A stretch of DNA of 64,000 nucleotides from Ptiloglossa arizonensis (lineage: Eukaryota; Arthropoda; Insecta; Hymenoptera; Colletidae). Each line of letters begins with the position of its first letter. Within the stretch, counting starts at the first letter, position 1. The stretch covers positions 1,214,501 through 1,278,500 of the forward strand of contig NW_027478390.1 of assembly GCF_051014685.1 (NCBI RefSeq). The letters are read 5' to 3'. The notes under the pieces are model-generated. The model ran no database searches, was not told the origin of the DNA, and was given only the letters and a program-made list of their open reading frames with translations. Of this stretch, positions 57,742 to 64,000 are shown piece after piece. The position numbers were made by a program, and so were the translations under genes.

Positions 57742-60700
57742 TTAATGAAACCAATAACTGGAATGGCCTAGGGGAACAGTACACACACCATTGTAATCGG
57801 GCGAGTTTCTACTTTCAGATGCAACAGGAATTTCTCGAGTTCGTGAATACGTTCGCGAGATGTGGGAGTTTGAAGTTAAGGAATTGTTGAAAAACGACCA
57901 AAATTTTCGCAAGACTGATACTCGAAACCAATAACTGCAAAGGCCTACGGGAAAAATACACATACCTTTGTAATCGGGCGAGTTTCCACTTTCAGATGCA
58001 ACAGGAATTTCTCGAGTTCGTCAATCCGTTCGCGAGACATGGGAGTTTGATGTTAAGGAATGGTTGAGAAACCATCAAAATTTTCGCTGGTCTGATACTC
58101 GAAACCAATAACTGGAATGGCCTAGGGGAAAAGTACACACACCATTGTAATCGGGCGAGTTTCTACTTTCAGATGCAACAGGAATTTCTCGAGTTCGTCA
58201 ATCCGTACGCGAAATATCGGAGTTTGGAGTTAAGAGATGGTTGAGAAACCATCAAAATATCCGCTGGTCTGATACTCGAAACCAACAACAGGAAAGGCCT
58301 AGGGGAAAAGTACACATACCATTGTAATCGGGCGAGTTTCTACTTTCCGATTCAACAGGAATTTCTCGAGTTCATCAATCCGTTCGCGAGATATGTGAGT
58401 TTGAAGTTAAGGAATGGTTGAGGAACCATCAAAATTTTCGCAAGTCTGATACTTGAAACCAATAACTCCTATGGCCTAGGGCAAAAACGCACATACCGTT
58501 GTAGTCGGGCGATTTTCTGCTTTCAGATGCAACAGGAATTTCTCGAGTTCGTCAATCCGTTCGCGAGATGTGGGAGTTTGAAGTTAAGGAATGGTTGAGA
58601 AACCATCAAAATTTTCGCAATTCTGATGCTAGAAACGAATAACTGGAATGGCCTAGGGGAAAAGTACACACAACATTGTAATCGGTCGACTTTCTACTTT
58701 CAGATGCAGCAGGAAATAATCGAGTTCGTCAATCCGATCGCGAGATGTGGGAGTTTGAAGTTAAGGAATGGTTGAGAAACGATCAAAATTTTCGCAAGTC
58801 TGATACACGAAAACAATAACTACAAAGGCCAACGGGAAAAATACACATACCTTTGTAATCGGGCGAGTTTCCACTTTCAGATGCAACAGGAATTTCTCGA
58901 GTTCGTCAATCAGCTCGCGAGATATCGGAGTTTGGAGTTAAGAGATGGTTGAGAAACCATCAAAATTTTCGCAAGTCTGATATTCGATAACAACAACTGG
59001 AGTGGCCCAGGGGAAAAGTACACACAGCATTGTAATCGGGCGAGTTTCTACTTTCAGATACATCAAGAATTTCTCGAATTCGTCAATCCGTTCGCGATAT
59101 ATGGGAGTTTGAAGTTAAGGAATGGTTGAGGAACCATCAAAATATTCGCTGGTCTGATACTCGAAACCAATAGCTGGAATGGTCTAGGGGAAAAGTACAC
59201 ACACCGTTGTAATTGGGAGAGTTTCTACTTTCAGATGCAACAGGAATTTCTCGAGTTCGTCAATCCGTTCGCGAGATATGGGAGTTTCAAGTTAAGGAAT
59301 GCTTGAGAAACCATCAAAATTTTCGAAAGTCTAATACTCGAAACCAATAACTACAAAGGCCTAGGGGAAAAATACACATACCGTTGTAATCGGGCGAGTT
59401 TCTACTTTCACATGCAACAGGAATTTCTCGAGTTCGTCAATCCGTTCGCGAGATATGGGTGTTTGAAGTTAAGGAATGGTTGCGAAACCATCAAAATTTT
59501 CGCTGGTCTGATACTCGAAACCAATACCTACAAAAGCCTAGGGGAAAAATGCACATACCTTTGTAATCGGGCGAGTTTCCACTTTCAGATGGAACAGGAA
59601 TTTCTCGAGTTCGTCAATCCGTTCGCGACATATGGAAGTTTGAAGTTAAGGAATGGTTGAGGAACCATCAAAATATTCGCTAGTCTGATACTCGAAACCA
59701 ATAACTCCTATGGCCTAGTGCAAAAATGCACATACCGCTGTAATCGGGCGAGTTTCTGCTTTGAAATGCAACAGGAATTTCTCGAGTTCGTCATTCCGTT
59801 CGCGAGATATGGAAGTTTGAAGTTAAGGAATGGTTGAGGATCCACCAAAATTTTCGCAAGTCTGATAGTCGAAATCAATAACTGGAATGGCCTAGGGGAA
59901 AAGTACACACACCATTGTAATCGGGCGGGTTTCTGCTTTCAGGTGCAACAGAAATTTCTCGAGTTCGTCAATCCGTTCGCGAGATATGTGAGTTTGAAGT
60001 TAAGGAATGCTTGAGGAACCATCAAAATTTTCGAAAGTCTGATTCTCGAAATCAATAACTGGAATGGCCTAGGGGAAAAGTACACACACCATTGTAATCG
60101 GGCGAGTTTCTACTTTCAGATGCAACCGGAATGTCTCGAGTTCGTCAATCCGTTCGCGAGATATGGGAGTTTGAAGTTAAGGAATGCTTGAGAAACCATC
60201 AAAAATTTTCGAAAGTCTAATACACGAAACCAATAACTACAAAGGCCTAGGGGAAAAATACACATACCGTTGTAATCGGGCGAGTTTCTACTTTCACATG
60301 CAACAGGAATTTCTCGAGTTCGGCAATCCGTTCGCGAGATATGGGAGTTCGAAGTTAAGGAATGGTTGTGAAACCATCAAAATTTTCGCTGGTCTGATAC
60401 TCGAAACCAATAACTACAAAGGCGTAGGGGAAAAGTACACACACCATTGTAATCGGTCGAGTTTCTACTTTCAGATGCAACAGGAATTTCTCGAGTTCGT
60501 CAATCCGTTCGCGAGATATGGGAGTTTGAAGTTAAGGAATGCTTGGGAAACCATCAAAATTTTCGAAAGTCTAATACACGAAACCAATAACTACAAAGGC
60601 CTAGGGGAAAAATACACATACCTTTGTAATCGGGCGAGTTTCTACTTTCACATGCAACAGGAATTTCTCGAGTTCGTCAATCCGTTCGCGAGATATGGGA

Positions 60701-63700
60701 GTTTGACGTTAAGGAATGCTTGAGAAACCATCAAAATTTTCGAAAGTCTGATACTCGAAACCAATAACTACAAAGGCCTAGGGAAAAAATACACCTACCG
60801 TTGTAATCGGGCGAGTTTCTTCTTTCACATGCAACAGGAATTTCTCGAGTTCGTCAATCCGTTCGCGAGATATGGGTGTTTGAATTTAACGAATGGTTGA
60901 GAAACAATTAAAATTTTCGCTGGTCTGATACTCGAAGCCAATAACCTGAATGGCCTAGGGGAAAAGTACACCCACGATTGTAATCGGGCGAGTTTCTACT
61001 TTCAGATGCAACAGGAATTTCTCGAGTTCGTCAATCCGTTCGCGAGATATGGGAGTTTGAAGTTAAGGAATGCTTGAGAAACCATCAAATCGTTCGCAAG
61101 TCTGATACTCGAAACCAATACCTACAAAGGCCTAGGGGAAAAGTACACATACCATTGTAATCGGGCGAGTTTCTACTTTCCGATTCAACAGGAATTTCTC
61201 GAGTTCATCAATCCGTTCGCGAGATATGTGAGTTTGAAGTTAAGGAATGGTTGAGGAACCATCAAAATTTTCGCAAGTCTGATACTTGAAACCAATAACT
61301 CCTATGGCCTAGGGCAAAAACGCACATACCGTTGTAATCGGGCGATTTTCTGCTTTCAGATGCAACAGGAATTTCTCGAGTTCGTCAATCCGTTCGCGAG
61401 ATGTGGGAGTTTGAAGTTAAGGAATGGTTGAGAAACCATCAAAATTTTCGCAATTCTGATGCTAGAAACGAATAACTGGAATGGCCTAGGGGAAAAGTAC
61501 ACACAACATTGTAATCGGTCGACTTTCTACTTTCAGATGCAGCAGGAAATAATCGAGTTCGTCAATCCGATCGCGAGATGTGGGAGTTTGAAGTTAAGGA
61601 ATGGTTGAGAAACGATCAAAATTTTCGCAAGTCTGATACACGAAAACAATAACTACAAAGGCCAACGGGAAAAATACACATACCTTTGTAATCGGGCGAG
61701 TTTCCACTTTCAGATGCAACAGGAATTTCTCGAGTTCGTCAATCAGCTCGCGAGATATCGGAGTTTGGAGTTAAGAGATGGTTGAGAAACCATCAAAATT
61801 TTCGCAAGTCTGATATTCGATAACAACAACTGGAGTGGCCCAGGGGAAAAGTACACACAGCATTGTAATCGGGCGAGTTTCTACTTTCAGATACATCAAG
61901 AATTTCTCGAATTCGTCAATCCGTTCGCGATATATGGGAGTTTCAAGTTAAGGAATGCTTGAGAAACCATCAAAATTTTCGAAAGTCTAATACTCGAAAC
62001 CAATAACTACAAAGGCCTAGGGGAAAAATACACATACCGTTGTAATCGGGCGAGTTTCTACTTTCACATGCAACAGGAATTTCTCGAGTTCGTCAATCCG
62101 TTCGCGAGATATGGGTGTTTGAAGTTAAGGAATGGTTGCGAAACCATCAAAATTTTCGCTGGTCTGATACTCGAAACCAATACCTACAAAAGCCTAGGGG
62201 AAAAATGCACATACCTTTGTAATCGGGCGAGTTTCCACTTTCAGATGGAACAGGAATTTCTCGAGTTCGTCAATCCGTTCGCGACATATGGAAGTTTGAA
62301 GTTAAGGAATGGTTGAGGAACCATCAAAATATTCGCTAGTCTGATACTCGAAACCAATAACTCCTATGGCCTAGTGCAAAAATGCACATACCGCTGTAAT
62401 CGGGCGAGTTTCTGCTTTGAAATGCAACAGGAATTTCTCGAGTTCGTCATTCCGTTCGCGAGATATGGAAGTTTGAAGTTAAGGAATGGTTGAGGATCCA
62501 CCAAAATTTTCGCAAGTCTGATAGTCGAAATCAATAACTGGAATGGCCTAGGGGAAAAGTACACACACCATTGTAATCGGGCGGGTTTCTGCTTTCAGGT
62601 GCAACAGAAATTTCTCGAGTTCGTCAATCCGTTCGCGAGATATGTGAGTTTGAAGTTAAGGAATGCTTGAGGAACCATCAAAATTTTCGAAAGTCTGATT
62701 CTCGAAATCAATAACTGGAATGGCCTAGGGGAAAAGTACACACACCATTGTAATCGGGCGAGTTTCTACTTTCAGATGCAACCGGAATGTCTCGAGTTCG
62801 TCAATCCGTTCGCGAGATATGGGAGTTTGAAGTTAAGGAATGCTTGAGAAACCATCAAAATTTTCGCAATTCTGATACTCGAAATCAATAACTGGAATGG
62901 CCTAGGGGAAAAGTACACACACCATTGTAATCGGGCGGGTTTCTGCTTTCAGGTGCAACAGAAATTTCTCGAGTTCGTCAATCCGTTCGCGAGATATGTG
63001 AGTTTGAAGTTAAGGAATGCTTGAGGAACCATCAAAATTTTCGAAAGTCTGATTCTCGAAATCAATAACTGGAATGGCCTAGGGGAAAAGTACACACACC
63101 ATTGTAATCGGGCGAGTTTCTACTTTCAGATGCAACCGGAATGTCTCGAGTTCGTCAATCCGTTCGCGAGATATGGGAGTTTGAAGTTAAGGAATGCTTG
63201 AGAAACCATCAAAATTTTCGAAAGTCTAATACACGAAACCAATAACTACAAAGGCCTAGGGGAAAAATACACATACCGTTGTAATCGGGCGAGTTTCTAC
63301 TTTCACATGCAACAGGAATTTCTCGAGTTCGGCAATCCGTTCGCGAGATATGGGAGTTTGAAGTTAAGGAATGGTTGTGAAACCATCAAAATTTTCGCTG
63401 GTCTGATACTCGAAACCAATAACTACAAAGGCCTAGGGAAAAAATACACCTACCGTTGTAATCGGGCGAGTTTCTTCTTTCACATGCAACAGGAATTTCT
63501 CGAGTTCGTCAATCCGTTCGCGAGATATGGGTGTTTGAATTTAACGAATGGTTGAGAAACAATTAAAATTTTCGCTGGTCTGATACTCGAAGCCAATAAC
63601 CTGAATGGCCTAGGGGAAAAGTACACCCACGATTGTAATCGGGCGAGTTTCTACTTTCAGATGCAACAGGAATTTCTCGAGTTCGTCAATCCGTTCGCGA

Positions 63701-64000
63701 GATATGGGAGTTTGAAGTTAAGGAATGCTTGAGAAACCATCAAATCGTTCGCAAGTCTGATACTCGAAACCAATACCTACAAAGGCCTAGGGGAAAAATG
63801 CACATACCCTTGTAATCGGGCGAGTTTCCACTTTCAGATGCAACAGGAGTTTCTCGAGTTCGTCATTCCGTTCGCGAGACATGGGAGTTTGAAGTTAAGG
63901 AATGGTTGAGAAACCATCAAAATTTTCGCAATTCTGATACTCGAAACCAATAACTCCTATGGCCTAGTGCAAAAATGCACATACCGCTGTAATCGGGCGA
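57742..64000 (+). repeat. 177-bp satellite array, about 35 monomers, continuing beyond the window
   Basis: Successive GCAACAGGAATTTCTCGAG words lie at 57821, 57998 and 58175, a period of 177. Each monomer includes GTTCGCGAGATATGGGAG, AAGTTAAGGAATGGTTGAG, GGCCTAGGGGAAAA and TTGTAATCGGGCGAGTTTC. Monomers differ by a modest number of substitutions. The start at about 57742 is abrupt, next to the palindrome. Because 177 is three times 59, open frames can run through several monomers (for example 60184-60723) without being genes. The monomer is close to the nucleosome-plus-linker length common among centromeric satellites. Confidence 0.97.
58310..64000 (+). repeat. Higher-order repeat of about 16 monomers in the 177-bp satellite
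   Basis: The variant monomer with TTTCCGATTCAACAGG at about 58343 recurs at about 61176, 2833 bases later, or 16 monomers. The offset falls to 2656 (15 monomers) after 59287/61943, because the second copy lacks one monomer. It rises to about 3010 (17 monomers) after a two-monomer block is duplicated in the second copy (62515-62868 and 62869-63222). It returns to 2656 near 60765/63421, because two monomers of the first copy are missing. Every change is a whole number of monomers. Confidence 0.88.

Noticed and set aside
60184..60723. 179-codon frame with MQQEFLEFVNPFARYGSLK repeats
   Set aside because: A product of the 177-bp satellite (three times 59). Other monomers carry stops in the same frame.

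Overview
The window looks like nuclear heterochromatin of an insect, most likely a hymenopteran. The evidence for this is an 8 kb mitochondrial DNA insert (NUMT) of insect type: insect mitochondrial code, very high AT content, and a rearranged tRNA cluster. The genus cannot be told from sequence alone. There is no convincing active protein-coding gene. Almost everything is satellite DNA, a satellite-embedded NUMT, or a nested palindrome of dispersed repeats.

Layout. (1) 1-36051: a purine-rich satellite on the + strand, built from an 8-bp module (AAACGGAG) and a 12-bp module (AAACGAAGAAAG) that usually join into a 20-bp monomer. Several higher-order duplications of 2.3, 3.2-3.3, 4.3 and 4.5 kb lie on top of it. 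(2) 36051/36052: a perfect palindromic junction where the satellite flips strand. 36052-37252 is the same satellite with pyrimidines on the + strand. (3) 37253-37285: a short flank like the sequence that also follows the satellite at 48274. (4) About 37285-45220: the NUMT, running nad2 (5'-truncated), cox1, trnL2, cox2, trnK, trnD, atp8, atp6, cox3, trnG, nad3, trnN, trnR, trnE(-), trnA, trnS1(-), trnF(-), nad5(-), trnH(-), nad4(-, truncated). It carries in-frame stops in cox1, cox2 and nad5, frameshifts in cox3, nad5 and nad4, and a lost copper ligand in cox2. (5) 45221-48273: satellite again, pyrimidine strand, as three copies of an 0.8-1 kb higher-order unit. (6) 48274-57741: a roughly 9 kb nested palindrome made of about 545-bp monomers that alternate in orientation. 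It includes a TATA-bearing, more GC-rich 1.7 kb module at both outer ends, a smaller 0.3 kb element in inverted pair near the centre, and a (CTTCGTT)n array of about 64 units on one arm only. (7) 57742-64000: a 177-bp satellite, still running at the window edge, with a higher-order repeat of about 16 monomers and whole-monomer gains and losses.

Nothing here forms a pathway. The parts share history: strand-switching arrays, unequal exchange and insertion of mtDNA. Two unrelated satellites either side of a palindrome suggest a pericentromeric, centromeric or other heterochromatic site (inference). Long open frames on the pyrimidine strand and within the 177-bp satellite are by-products of repeat composition and not genes.
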